DNA from: Acidobacteriota bacterium
GTDB lineage: Bacteria; Acidobacteriota; Polarisedimenticolia; QHYA01
DNA length: 16,142 bases
Direction: 5' to 3'
Assembly (NCBI GenBank): GCA_003223995.1
Contig: QHYA01000166.1
Span: forward strand, 1 to 16,142
Part shown: positions 1 to 7,852 of the stretch, in pieces
How positions within the stretch are numbered: the first letter of the stretch is position 1
Layout of the letters: every line of letters begins with the position of its first letter
Notes under the pieces: generated by a model
Seen by the model: only the letters and a program-made list of their open reading frames with translations
What the model was told of the DNA's origin: nothing
Database searches by the model: none
Made by a program: the position numbers and the translations under genes

Positions 1-935
1 GAGTCCTCCGCGGTACGGATCGCGTTGTCCGCGACGATCACCGCCTCCTCGCGGCTCGCGACGCCGGCTTCGGCCTGCGTGATCTCGATCGGAGCCAGCG
101 TCCCCACCTCCACCTTGGCCTTGTTCAGCTTCAGGAGGTTCTTCGCGAGGTTTAGCGCCTGGTTGGCCACGTCCAGGTCGCTGATGGCGCCGGCGAGGTC
201 CCAGTAGGCGTTCGTCGCGTCCCTCACGGTCGTCAGAAGCGTCCGGCGCACCTGGCTCTGGCTGACGAGAAGGTTGTTCCGCGTGATAACGACGTTGAGT
301 CGATCGGGCTTCGCGCCGAAACCCTTCAGCAGCGGCTGCGTGAACGAAAGGGTGAGCTCGGAGCGATATGTGGGATTGGCGAATTGAAAGCTTGCTGTTC
401 CAAGCTGAACAGCGCTGCGTTGATTGTTCCAGGCCAAAGTTGCGATGGCTCCCGTCAAGAACTCCTTGCGGATGCCTGCATCGAAGACGTCCGTTATGCT
501 GGATGTAGCGCTGAAGGCGCTCGTGGCCTTCGAGGTCTGCTTGGACCTGCTGGAGTTGCCGGAGGCGGTCGGATCGAAGATGGAGCGGGCCACGATCACG
601 TCCTGCTTCCTCTGCTCGGGATCCATGCGGGCGACCTGGATGTCGAGGTTCCCGTCCACGGCCATCCGGATCGCCTCCCGCAGGGACAACTCGGTCGGCG
701 GCAGGCCCTCCGGGCTCTTCGACGTTGTTTCGTCCTTCGCCTGCGGCGCCGCGGCGGCCGGCGCCTGGCCTTCCCGCCCGGCCACGGGTGGAGCTGCCGT
801 CTGCTGCGCCGGCTTCTCCTGCGATGGGACCGGCGGTCGAGCTTCCTGTCCCGCCCGGGCGTGAGGGACCTGGTTCAGCAGCAGCAGAATGAAGGCGAGA
901 GTCAGTGTTCCCGGCCTTCGGCTCTGAATCGTCAC
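1..935 (-). CDS. TolC-family outer-membrane efflux protein, N-terminal part (runs off left edge)
   Basis: Reading the minus strand from a GTG at 935 gives an open frame of 311 codons to the window edge. A perfect AGGAGG (946-941) lies 5 nt upstream and decides this start. Residues 1-30 are a signal peptide (basic start, then LTLAFILLLLNQ, Ala-rich cleavage region). A Pro/Ala/Gln-rich linker to about residue 80 follows, then the periplasmic helical domain opening with ELSLREAIRMAVDGN. Further on come LTLSFTQPLLKGFG and LNLAKNLLKLNKAKVEVGT, which are typical of outer-membrane efflux proteins: the 'QPLL+GFG' strand and the long coiled-coil helices that build the TolC tunnel. In the family these trimers export drugs, metals or proteins together with inner-membrane partners. 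The C-terminal part is not in the window, so the partner system cannot be named. It lies downstream of the OppD/OppF genes with a 274-nt gap and is probably a separate unit; a weak TAATAT at 1040-1035 could be its -10. Confidence 0.88.
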   Translation of the reverse strand, partial: MTIQSRRPGTLTLAFILLLLNQVPHARAGQEARPPVPSQEKPAQQTAAPPVAGREGQAPAAAAPQAKDETTSKSPEGLPPTELSLREAIRMAVDGNLDIQVARMDPEQRKQDVIVARSIFDPTASGNSSRSKQTSKATSAFSATSSITDVFDAGIRKEFLTGAIATLAWNNQRSAVQLGTASFQFANPTYRSELTLSFTQPLLKGFGAKPDRLNVVITRNNLLVSQSQVRRTLLTTVRDATNAYWDLAGAISDLDVANQALNLAKNLLKLNKAKVEVGTLAPIEITQAEAGVASREEAVIVADNAIRTAED

Positions 936-1209
936 GAGGACCTCCTGGTTTGGTCCAGTCAGCACGCTTCAGTCACGGCGGCTGCTGTCAGTGTCTCCGC
1001 TGGTGTTTCGTCGAGACCCGCCCCCGCACGCGGGATATTACGGCCAAGGGGCGCCTATTGTTTCACGAACGCACCAGCGGCTCGAAGAGCAAATGTGCGG
1101 TCCATTGACGGCTCCGAGCGGGCTTCCCGCGGCTGCGCGCAGTCAGTTCGAGGGGGACCAAGGGAGCCGCTCGTCCGGACGCGCACATGGCTCGACGGGG
1201 CCGATGAGG

Positions 1210-2162
1210 TCACTCGGCAAGAAGACAGGCCGCACGATGACCTTCTCCCACCTCCTTGAAAGGGGGTTCGATCCGGGAGCAATCGGCCACGGCGATCGGA
1301 CAGCGAGTGTGAAACCGGCAGCCGCTCGGAGGATCGACCGCGCTGGGCATCTCCCCCCTGACCCCGTTCTGGAGCGTCCGCTGCCTCGCTAGGTCCGGGT
1401 CGGCCACCGCACCACCGACAGGTCATGTGCGATGAAGAGGTAGGAGAGCCCCAACCTCCGCTGCAGCTCCACGAGCAGGTTGATGACCTGCGCCTGGACG
1501 GACACGTCGAGCAGGGAGACCGGCTCGTCACAGACGACAAGCCGCGGCTCCACCGCGAGGGCGCGCGCGAGACCGATCCTCTGCCTCTGACCACCCGAGA
1601 ACTCGTGCGGGTAGCGGTCCTTCCACCGAGGGTCGAGACCGACCGTGCTCAGAAGCTCCGCGACACGCCTCTCCCGCTCCTTTCCCCTCGCCAGACCGTG
1701 AATCGCCAGAGGCTCCCCTACGATCGAACCGATCGTCATCCGGGGGTTCAGGGAAGCGTAAGGATCCTGAAAAACCCCCTGTATGTTCCGCCGCATCCGC
1801 CTCATCGCCCGCCCATCCAGCGACAGCAGGTCCACTCCGTCGAACAGGATCGAGCCGCCCGTCGGTTCTATCAGCCGGAGGATGCAGCGTCCTAAGGTCG
1901 TCTTTCCGGAGCCCGACTCTCCGACGAGGGCGAGCGTCTCGCCCCGGCCGATCTCCAGGTCGATCCCGTCCACCGCTCTCAGGTGCGCCCCGGCGCGCCC
2001 GAACAGACCCCGGCGCAGAGGGAAGTGCTTCTTCAATCCCCGTACCTCCAGGATCGGGCCGTGAACAGAGCGACCAGAGGAGTCCCGAGGCGCGCTCTGC
2101 CGGAAGAGGCCTGGCGCCTCCCCCGGCGATCCGCCGGCAATGGTTTCAAGCGATGAGCTCAT
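1210..2162 (-). pseudogene. OppF/DppF-type ABC transporter ATPase, disrupted by an internal frameshifting deletion
   Basis: The frame opens at ATG 2162-2160, sharing one base with the TGA of the OppD gene (TGATG), and encodes 257 aa to a TAG at 1391-1389. It has Walker A GESGSGKT (81-88), Q-loop in FQDPYASLNP, signature FSGGQRQR (188-195), Walker B VVCDEPVS and H-loop IAHDLSVVR (His246). It then ends abruptly with WPTRT. The normal OppF C-terminus reappears in another frame at about 1405-1210 as ADPDLARQR...DPPSGCRFHTRCPIAVADC, stopping at 1212-1210. About 40 residues that normally lie between SVVR and the P-D-P-D-L motif (strand D-R-V-A-V-M-Y-L-G, then H-P-Y-T-R-A-L-L) are missing, and the reading frame changes. 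The nucleotide-binding core is intact, but the substrate-specific C-terminal part is lost from the translated product. Either the gene is decaying, the 257-aa form works as a truncated ATPase, or the assembly is wrong here. The family energises peptide or nickel uptake permeases. Confidence 0.85.
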
Positions 2163-3199
2163 CAAGCTGGCTGCGACGAGGGAAAGACCGGCGAACCCTT
2201 CACCTCCGGATAGAGGAAGCACGAGACCTTCCGGCCAGGGACGGTCTCGGCCAGCAGCGGGATCTCGGACCGGCAGCGGTCGTGAGCGTGAGAGCAGCGC
2301 GGCGCGAACGAGCAGCCGGCGGGGAGATGGCGCAGGTCCGGAACCATTCCCTCGATCGCCGGCAGCGGCGCGCCGCGGGCCCCCGGCCCCCGAGGGCGTG
2401 GGACCGAGCTGAGGAGCCCCTGGGTGTAGGGATGCTGGGGAGAGCGGAACAGCTCGCGCACCGGGGCTTCCTCCACGATCCTGCCGCAGTACATGACCGC
2501 GACCCTGTCCGCTACCTCGGCGATCACGCCGAGATCGTGTGTGATCAGAAGGATCGAAAGACCCATTTCCTTCTGGAGCCGGCCGAGGATCTTCAGGATC
2601 TCCGCCTGGATCGTCACGTCCAGGGCGGTCGTCGGCTCGTCGGCGATCAGAAGCGAGGGCTTGCACGCCAGCGCCATGGCGATCAGGACGCGCTGGCGCA
2701 TCCCTCCGGAGAGCTGATGGGGATAGTCGCCGGATCGCCGTTGCGGATCCGGTATCGCCATCACGTCGAGCATCCTCACGGCCTCATCCAGCGCTTCCTT
2801 CCTCGGCTTGCCCTGATGCAGCCGGACTGCCTCTGCGATCTGGAAGCCAACCGTGAAGACCGGATTGAGCGCGGACATCGGTTCCTGGAAAACGATCGAG
2901 ATCTCGCGGCCGCGGACGCGGCGCATCCGCTCCTCGGACAGCGACACCAGATCCTTTCCTCTGAAGAGCACCTCGCCCCCCGCGATGCGCGCCGAGGGCG
3001 GCAGCAGCCTCATGATGGAAAGCGCGGCGATCGTCTTGCCGCAGCCGGACTCACCGACCAGCCCGAGGGTCTCCCCCGATGCGAGGCGGAAGGAGACATC
3101 GTCCACCGGCCGCATGGCGCCGTCCCGCGTGCGGAGATCCACTCGCAGGCGGCGCACTTCGAGAAGCGGCTCCCCACCGACCGCCTCGCTCCCAGTCAC
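2162..3199 (-). CDS. OppD/DppD-type peptide ABC transporter ATP-binding protein
   Basis: A 345-aa ATPase of the OppD/DppD family, which drives import of oligopeptides, dipeptides or related solutes through a two-permease inner-membrane channel. Visible motifs are Walker A GESGCGKT (49-56), Q-loop IVFQEPMSALNP (Gln105), signature LSGGMRQR (163-170), Walker B LLIADEPTTALD (183-194) and H-loop ITHDLGV (His221). The family C-terminus follows, with HPYTQGLLSSVP and a four-cysteine cluster (Cys296, 302, 309, 327). That cluster matches the CxFxPRC pattern seen in this family and linked in some members to an iron-sulfur cluster. Length is normal. The GTG start at 3199 overlaps the stop of the TPR gene (GTGA, 3199-3196), and its own stop overlaps the OppF start, so all three are probably translated from one message. 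No permease or substrate-binding protein is in the window, so substrate and even import direction are inferred from the family only. Confidence 0.92.
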   Translation of the reverse strand: MTGSEAVGGEPLLEVRRLRVDLRTRDGAMRPVDDVSFRLASGETLGLVGESGCGKTIAALSIMRLLPPSARIAGGEVLFRGKDLVSLSEERMRRVRGREISIVFQEPMSALNPVFTVGFQIAEAVRLHQGKPRKEALDEAVRMLDVMAIPDPQRRSGDYPHQLSGGMRQRVLIAMALACKPSLLIADEPTTALDVTIQAEILKILGRLQKEMGLSILLITHDLGVIAEVADRVAVMYCGRIVEEAPVRELFRSPQHPYTQGLLSSVPRPRGPGARGAPLPAIEGMVPDLRHLPAGCSFAPRCSHAHDRCRSEIPLLAETVPGRKVSCFLYPEVKGSPVFPSSQPA

Positions 3200-4560
3200 G
3201 GTGAGCGCTTCTTTCCCGCGGGGCCCACCGCCGCCCCGCGGGATCGGATCGCCTTCGCCCGCGCCTCCATCTTCTCCGCCTCGGCGTCGCGGCCGGTCCT
3301 TCTCAGAAGCAGGGAGTAGTTCTCGAGCGCCGTGGCGAGGTTGGGGTTGGCCGGCCCCCGCGCCTTCTCCCAGATCGCCAGCGAGCGCTTGTAGAGCGGC
3401 TCGGCCTGATCGTAGCTCCCCTGCCTGAAGTAGAGGGCGGCCAGGTTGTTGAGGTCGGTCGCGACATCCGGATGGTCCTTGCCGAGAACCTTCTCCAGGA
3501 TGGCAAGAGACCGCTTGTAGAGGGGCTCGGCCTCGGCGTACCGCTCCTGGGTCTCGTAGAGGGCGGCCAGGTTGTTGAGGCTGCTCGCGACATCGGAGTG
3601 CGAGGGGCCGAGGGACTTCTCCAGCAGCTCCAGCGACCGTTTGTAGTATTGCTCGGCATCCGCGTACTTCTCCTGCTTGTAGCAGACCATCCCGAGGTTA
3701 TTGAGGGTCGTGGCGAGAGTGGGATAGTCGCTGGCGAGAGTGGGATAGTCGCCCTGTTTTCCCGTCTCCTCGATCGCGACGATCCGCTTGTAGAGGGCCT
3801 CGGCGTCGGCGTACTTCCCTTCCTCGTCGTAGAGCGCTGCGAGCTTCCTCAGGCTTGGCGCGAGCCGGGCGCTGTCGGCCCCGACCGCCTTTTCTCCGAT
3901 ATGAAGAGACCGGGCGAAGAGCTTCTCGGCATCTGCGTATCTCCCCTGCTGCTGGTAGATTTTCGCGAGCTTGTCGGTCGTGAGCATCAGGTTGGGATGC
4001 TCGGCGCCGAGGCTCTTCTCGAGGATCGCGAGGGAGCGCACGAGCAGCGGCGCAGCCTTCGAGTCCTTGTGCTCGAGCAGGTAGAGGGACGCGAGCTTCT
4101 CGAGCATCACGGCGATCTGGGGGCTGTCTGCGGGCAGAGCCGCCTGTTCGACGGCAAGAGCTCTCCTGTAGGCAGGCTCGGCCTGAGCGTAATCGCCTCT
4201 CTTCTCGCGAACCGCCGCCAGCTCCCCGAGGCTCTCGGCCAGCCGGATGTCCTTCTGGCCGAACTTCTCGGCATCCTGGACCGCGAGCCGGAACATCCTG
4301 TCGGCCTCATCGAAATCTCCGCGGGCATAGGCGGATCTCCCGGCGTCCAGGTGCAAGGTGTAGCTCGCGGCATCCGCCTGAGAGGAAGCCTGCGCCGATG
4401 ACTGCCCTGATGTCGGCGATGGCGACGTGGCAGATGGCCGCGTCCCCGCCGGCGAGGCCGATCGAGCCGCCGACCGGGTGACGCCGGGCCCGGCGGATGT
4501 GCGAGCAGCCGCCAGGGAGAAGGCGACCGCCAAGGCAAGCGCTGTCCTGAAGGGGCTCAT
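3196..4560 (-). CDS. Secreted TPR (kinesin-light-chain-type) repeat protein
   Basis: A 454-aa protein starting at ATG 4560, with GAGGA 6 nt upstream as a modest ribosome site. Residues 1-24 look like a Sec signal peptide (TALALAVAFSLAAARTSA). A Ser/Ala/Pro-rich linker runs to about 65, followed by eight to nine tandem 42-residue TPRs to about 440. The repeat core is LNNLAALY...Y.EAEPLYKRSLAI.EK.LG..HPDVA, the TPR_12 pattern of kinesin light chains. The last repeats are the most regular and the first ones diverge. TPRs are protein-binding scaffolds, so a periplasmic adaptor role is inferred; no enzyme domain is visible. A perfect 21-bp tandem duplication (3711-3752) adds seven residues (ASDYPTL twice) inside the fifth or sixth repeat. 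The gene lies 47 nt after the mutase and overlaps OppD by 4 nt. The coupling with ABC ATPases is unexplained. C-terminal residues are basic (GPAGKKRSP). Confidence 0.88.
   Translation of the reverse strand: MSPFRTALALAVAFSLAAARTSAGPGVTRSAARSASPAGTRPSATSPSPTSGQSSAQASSQADAASYTLHLDAGRSAYARGDFDEADRMFRLAVQDAEKFGQKDIRLAESLGELAAVREKRGDYAQAEPAYRRALAVEQAALPADSPQIAVMLEKLASLYLLEHKDSKAAPLLVRSLAILEKSLGAEHPNLMLTTDKLAKIYQQQGRYADAEKLFARSLHIGEKAVGADSARLAPSLRKLAALYDEEGKYADAEALYKRIVAIEETGKQGDYPTLASDYPTLATTLNNLGMVCYKQEKYADAEQYYKRSLELLEKSLGPSHSDVASSLNNLAALYETQERYAEAEPLYKRSLAILEKVLGKDHPDVATDLNNLAALYFRQGSYDQAEPLYKRSLAIWEKARGPANPNLATALENYSLLLRRTGRDAEAEKMEARAKAIRSRGAAVGPAGKKRSP
3711..3752. repeat. Perfect 21-bp in-frame tandem duplication inside the TPR gene
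   Basis: Bases 3711-3731 are repeated exactly at 3732-3752, giving a seven-residue duplication in the encoded protein (DYPTLAS-DYPTLAT region). Because the copies are identical at DNA level, the duplication is probably recent or prone to length change. Confidence 0.9.
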
Positions 4561-4574
4561 TCGAGGTCCTCGAA

Positions 4575-4604
4575 GCTAGGCCAGGCTAGGCTAGGCCAGG
4601 CTAG
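4575..4604. repeat. Perfect 15-bp tandem repeat between mutase and TPR genes
   Basis: The unit gctaggccaggctag occurs twice back to back (4575-4589 and 4590-4604), filling most of the 47-nt spacer between the mutase stop (4610-4608) and the TPR start (4560). Each unit contains two CTAG tetramers and a GGCC. On the minus strand the repeat sits directly after the mutase stop codon. It has no U-tract, so it is not an obvious terminator. It could be a slippage product or a processing or protein-binding site. Confidence 0.85.
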
Positions 4605-4607
4605 GGG

Positions 4608-6341
4608 CTACAGAGCGAATGACTCCCGGTATTCTCCGAACACGGCGCGCAGGCAGCCCGCGATCTCGCCCACGGTCGCGCGAGCCTCGACCGCCTCGAG
4701 GATCCGCTCGACGAGCGATCCTGGGACGTGCTTCCAGCGAGAATCCGGCCCGCAGGAGACGGAGCTCACGGTTTCGCCGGAAGAGCCAACGAGGCCCCGC
4801 GCCGCCTCTTCAACGCGCGCCAGCGCCGCATCGACGGCAGCGGCGTCGCGCCGGACCCGCAGATCCCGGAGCCCGGCCACCTGTTTCGCCTCCAGTTCCG
4901 GGCTGACGGTGAGGATCGGCAGCGGCTGCTCCTTTTCCGAGCGGTAGCGGTTGACGCCGACGATGATGCGCTCGCACGACTCGACCGAGCGCTGCTGCCT
5001 GTAGGCCGCCTCGTGGATTTCTCGCTGCATGAAGCCCTGTTCGACAGCCCTGACCGCGCCCCCCATCTCGTCGATCTTCTCGATGTAGCGGCGGGCCCCG
5101 GCCTCGATCGTGTCCGTCAGCCACTCCACGAAATACGAGCCGGCGAGAGGATCCACGGTGTTGGCGATGCCCGACTCCTCCGCGAGGATCTGCTGGGTGC
5201 GAAGCGCCACGAGGGCCGACCGCTCCGTGGGGAGCGCCAGCGCCTCGTCCATCGAGTTGGTGTGCAGCGACTGGGTTCCTCCCAGCACCGCCGCGATCGC
5301 CTGCAGGGCGACCCGCACGATGTTGTTCTCGGGCTGCTGGGCGGCGAGGCTCGCCCCGGAGGTCTGCGCATGGAAGCGCAGACGCCCCAGCGTAGGATCC
5401 GCCGCGCCGAACCGCTCCACGACGATCCGCGCCCAAAGCCGCCGAGCCGCACGGAACTTCGCCGCTTCCTCGAGCACGTCCGAAGAGGCGTTGAAGAAGA
5501 ACGACAGCCGCGAGCAGAACTCCTCGAGAGGCAGGCCCGACTGCCGGACCGCCTCGACGTAGGCGATGGCGTTGGCCAGCGTGAAGGCGACCTCCTGCAC
5601 CGCCGTGGATCCGGCCTCCCGGATGTGGTAGCCGGAGATCGAGATCGGGCTCCAGCGCGGCAGATGGCGGCTGCAGTACGCGACCACCTCGGCGACCAGC
5701 TTCAACGACGGGGCCGCGGGATAGATGTAGTTCCCTCGCGCCACGTACTCCTTGAGGATGTCGTTCTGCACCGTCCCCGCCAACCGTTCCGGTGGGATCG
5801 ACCGGCGACGCGCCACCGCGAGGTACATGCACAGGAGGATCGCCGCCGTGGCGTTGATCGTCATCGAGGCGGAAACGTGATCGAGTGGGATCCCCTCGAG
5901 CAGCCTGTCCATGTCCTCGACCGAATCGATCGCCACTCCGACCTTGCCCACCTCCCCGCGGGCGAGCGGATGGTCGGAGTCATACCCGAGCTGGGTCGGC
6001 AGGTCGAAGGCGATCGAGATCCCCGTCTGACCTTGCGATAGCAGGTACCGGTAGCGGACATTGGACTCCTCGGCCGTTCCATAGCCGGCGTACTGGCGCA
6101 TGGTCCACAGACGACCGCGATACATCGTGGGTTGGATGCCGCGCGTGAAAGGGTATTCCCCGGGGAACCCTTCGTCCCGGCAGGAGTCGTGATCCGGCAG
6201 GTCAGCCCTTGTATAGACGGCGGAGAGGTCGATCTCCGAGGCCGTGCGGAAGCGGGCCTTCCCCTGGCGGGCCGGCGCCTTGTTTTCCGCTGCGCCCGCG
6301 AGTCTTCCGGGGGGCACGGAACCCTTTCCGCTGTCAGGCAT
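4608..6341 (-). CDS. Methylmalonyl-CoA mutase-type catalytic (large) subunit without cobalamin domain
   Basis: This is the TIM-barrel subunit of an adenosylcobalamin-dependent acyl-CoA mutase, which interconverts methylmalonyl-CoA and succinyl-CoA in propionate metabolism. From ATG 6341 it is 577 aa. Hallmarks are TMYRGRLWTMRQYAGYGTAE, GQTGISIAFDLPTQLGYDSD, ISGYHIREAGSTAVQE, RLSFFFNASSD, LRFHAQTSGASL and GGTQSLHTNSMDEALALPTE. Tyr84, Arg202 and His239 match Tyr89, Arg207 and His244 of the Propionibacterium mutase with identical spacing (118 and 37). Tyr and Arg at these places favour methylmalonyl-CoA over isobutyryl-CoA, where Phe and Gln are found. The chain ends at about the barrel and lacks the DxHxxG B12-binding domain, so a separate small subunit must exist elsewhere. 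An in-frame ATG at 6398 would add 19 residues but lies upstream of a strong -10 box and inside the divergent gene. I prefer 6341. Confidence 0.92.
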   Translation of the reverse strand: MPDSGKGSVPPGRLAGAAENKAPARQGKARFRTASEIDLSAVYTRADLPDHDSCRDEGFPGEYPFTRGIQPTMYRGRLWTMRQYAGYGTAEESNVRYRYLLSQGQTGISIAFDLPTQLGYDSDHPLARGEVGKVGVAIDSVEDMDRLLEGIPLDHVSASMTINATAAILLCMYLAVARRRSIPPERLAGTVQNDILKEYVARGNYIYPAAPSLKLVAEVVAYCSRHLPRWSPISISGYHIREAGSTAVQEVAFTLANAIAYVEAVRQSGLPLEEFCSRLSFFFNASSDVLEEAAKFRAARRLWARIVVERFGAADPTLGRLRFHAQTSGASLAAQQPENNIVRVALQAIAAVLGGTQSLHTNSMDEALALPTERSALVALRTQQILAEESGIANTVDPLAGSYFVEWLTDTIEAGARRYIEKIDEMGGAVRAVEQGFMQREIHEAAYRQQRSVESCERIIVGVNRYRSEKEQPLPILTVSPELEAKQVAGLRDLRVRRDAAAVDAALARVEEAARGLVGSSGETVSSVSCGPDSRWKHVPGSLVERILEAVEARATVGEIAGCLRAVFGEYRESFAL

Positions 6342-6347
6342 TGCCGC

Positions 6348-6354
6348 TATTATA
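6348..6354. promoter_or_regulatory. Shared divergent -10 element for mutase and M16 genes
   Basis: The sequence CTATTATAG (6347-6355) reads TATAAT on the minus strand (6354-6349) and TATTAT on the plus strand (6348-6353). The minus box is exactly 7 nt before the mutase ATG (6341), so transcription would begin at or within a base or two of the start codon and give a leaderless message. The plus box would start the M16 message near 6360, about 14 nt before its GTG. I saw no convincing -35 on either side. Confidence 0.55.
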
Positions 6355-6373
6355 GAGGTCCAGCGGCCGTCCT

Positions 6374-7852
6374 GTGATCCTTCTGCTGGTCCCATCAAAA
6401 GACTCTGCGGCGAGGGCGCTGCGATATGTTGCGCTCGCCTGCATGGCGATTGCTGGGTTTGCGGCCGGTCATCGGGGAATGGCGGACATGCCGGAGACGC
6501 GCCCGACCGTCTCGAAGGATTCGAAATCGACCGAAGGAATGGTCGCTGTATCCGAGACGGGATCGCCTCTTGTCTTCACGCTCGTGTGCAAGAACGGAAT
6601 GCCGGTGGTGGTGGACAGCCGTCCGGGGAGCCGCACCGTCTTCATCGAGATCGCCGCGCGAGTGGGCTCTCGCGACGAACCGCGGGGGCTTGCCGGGATG
6701 TCGCACCTCCTCGAGCACCTGCTCTTCAAGGAAGGACACGCCCCGACGGGAAAGCGCAATCCCGCTTTCTCGGCCCTCAGGGCGGTCGGCAGCGTCATCA
6801 ACGCTTCCACGGATTTCGAGCTGACGGAGTACCACGCAGATGTGCCGGCGGACCGTTTCGCCGAGGCGTGGGACGCGCTCGTGTCGCTCGTCACCGGCAC
6901 GGCCTTCAACGAGCAGGATGTCGAGCGCGAGCGGCGGGTCGTGCTCCAGGAGGTCGCCATGGGCAAGACCGATCCGCTGGCGATCGTGGCCTATTCGGTC
7001 CTCCGGAGGCTTTTCCCGGACGATCCGATCGGGCAGCCCGTCATCGGCTTCCGCCGGACGCTCCACAGGATCAGGCACGAGGATCTCGGCCACTACTATC
7101 GCCGCTTCTATGCCCCTTCCAACATGTTCGCTGTCATCGTGGGGGACGTGGATCCAGAGATGGCCGCTTCGCATGCCCTCGAGACGATCGGCGCGCTCCC
7201 CGCAGGCAGCGGCGTCCATCCTCCCTATTCCTTCCCCACGCCGCGGCCCGACCGTCTCTACAGATTCCGCACCTTGGTGAAGCAGTCCTACCTGATTGCC
7301 GGTTCTCTCACGGGGGGCGAGAACGCCACCGACGCCGTGGCGCTCGACCTGCTGGCGTCCGTTCTCGGCGGGAGCCGCAGCTCCCGGCTGCATCACCGGC
7401 TCGTCGATGAAGAGGCTCTGACCGACCAGGTTCTCGCCGTCAACTTCTCGGTTTCCAACACGGGCGCCTTCGGCGCCGGTCTCGCCGTGGACCCGCGAAA
7501 GACGGATCGCGCGCGGACGATCCTGCTCGAGGAGCTGATGCGGATGGCCAGGGAGCCGGTCTCGAAGGACGAGCTGGAGACGGCGCGAACGCTGCTGCGC
7601 GGGCGGCTGGCGCTCGAGTTCGAGACCAACGAGGGGATCGCCGGGTTCCGCTCCCAGAGGATGCTGCGGGCCCGGCCGATCGGCCGGGACGAGTTCCTGG
7701 CGGAAGCGGACGCGCTGGCGCCCGAGGACCTGCTGCGGGCGGCGCAGAGACACTGGGGCGAGAGCGGACCAATGGAGATCCAGGTGCTGCCGGCCCGCGG
7801 CATCGGCAAGCTCATCGCGGCGGTGAAGTATCTGCTCTTCCGGCGGCTGTAG
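6374..7852 (+). CDS. M16-family zinc metallopeptidase, catalytic (HxxEH) subunit
   Basis: A 492-aa pitrilysin-type peptidase. An N-terminal hydrophobic stretch (ALRYVALACMAIAGFAAG, about 15-32) suggests export to the periplasm. The inverted zinc motif HLLEH (His111, Glu114, His115) is intact, and the third ligand is Glu193 in ERERRVVLQEVAMGKTDP, 78 residues on, as the family requires. NASTDFELTEYHADVP and YYRRFYAPSNMFAVIVGDVD are further family signatures. In the C-terminal M16 domain the usual RExxGxAY substrate-binding pair is replaced by LVDEEALTDQV. The protein therefore probably needs a partner, which is the gene at 8814. The GTG at 6374 has no clear Shine-Dalgarno; an in-frame ATG at 6443 would cut into the signal sequence. 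It diverges from the mutase through a shared -10 box. A hairpin follows directly after the stop. Confidence 0.9.
   Translation: MILLLVPSKDSAARALRYVALACMAIAGFAAGHRGMADMPETRPTVSKDSKSTEGMVAVSETGSPLVFTLVCKNGMPVVVDSRPGSRTVFIEIAARVGSRDEPRGLAGMSHLLEHLLFKEGHAPTGKRNPAFSALRAVGSVINASTDFELTEYHADVPADRFAEAWDALVSLVTGTAFNEQDVERERRVVLQEVAMGKTDPLAIVAYSVLRRLFPDDPIGQPVIGFRRTLHRIRHEDLGHYYRRFYAPSNMFAVIVGDVDPEMAASHALETIGALPAGSGVHPPYSFPTPRPDRLYRFRTLVKQSYLIAGSLTGGENATDAVALDLLASVLGGSRSSRLHHRLVDEEALTDQVLAVNFSVSNTGAFGAGLAVDPRKTDRARTILLEELMRMAREPVSKDELETARTLLRGRLALEFETNEGIAGFRSQRMLRARPIGRDEFLAEADALAPEDLLRAAQRHWGESGPMEIQVLPARGIGKLIAAVKYLLFRRL

Noticed and set aside
1021..1040. CCCGC-AC-GCGGG hairpin as a terminator between the ABC and TolC genes
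   Set aside because: The stem is five pairs with a two-base loop and no U-tract follows in the relevant direction; too weak to call.
384..1392. Several long plus-strand open frames over the left end
   Set aside because: They are antisense to the TolC-family gene, have Arg/Ser/Pro-rich composition typical of GC-rich shadow frames, and show no family motif. The minus-strand frame has a signal peptide, family motifs and a perfect Shine-Dalgarno.
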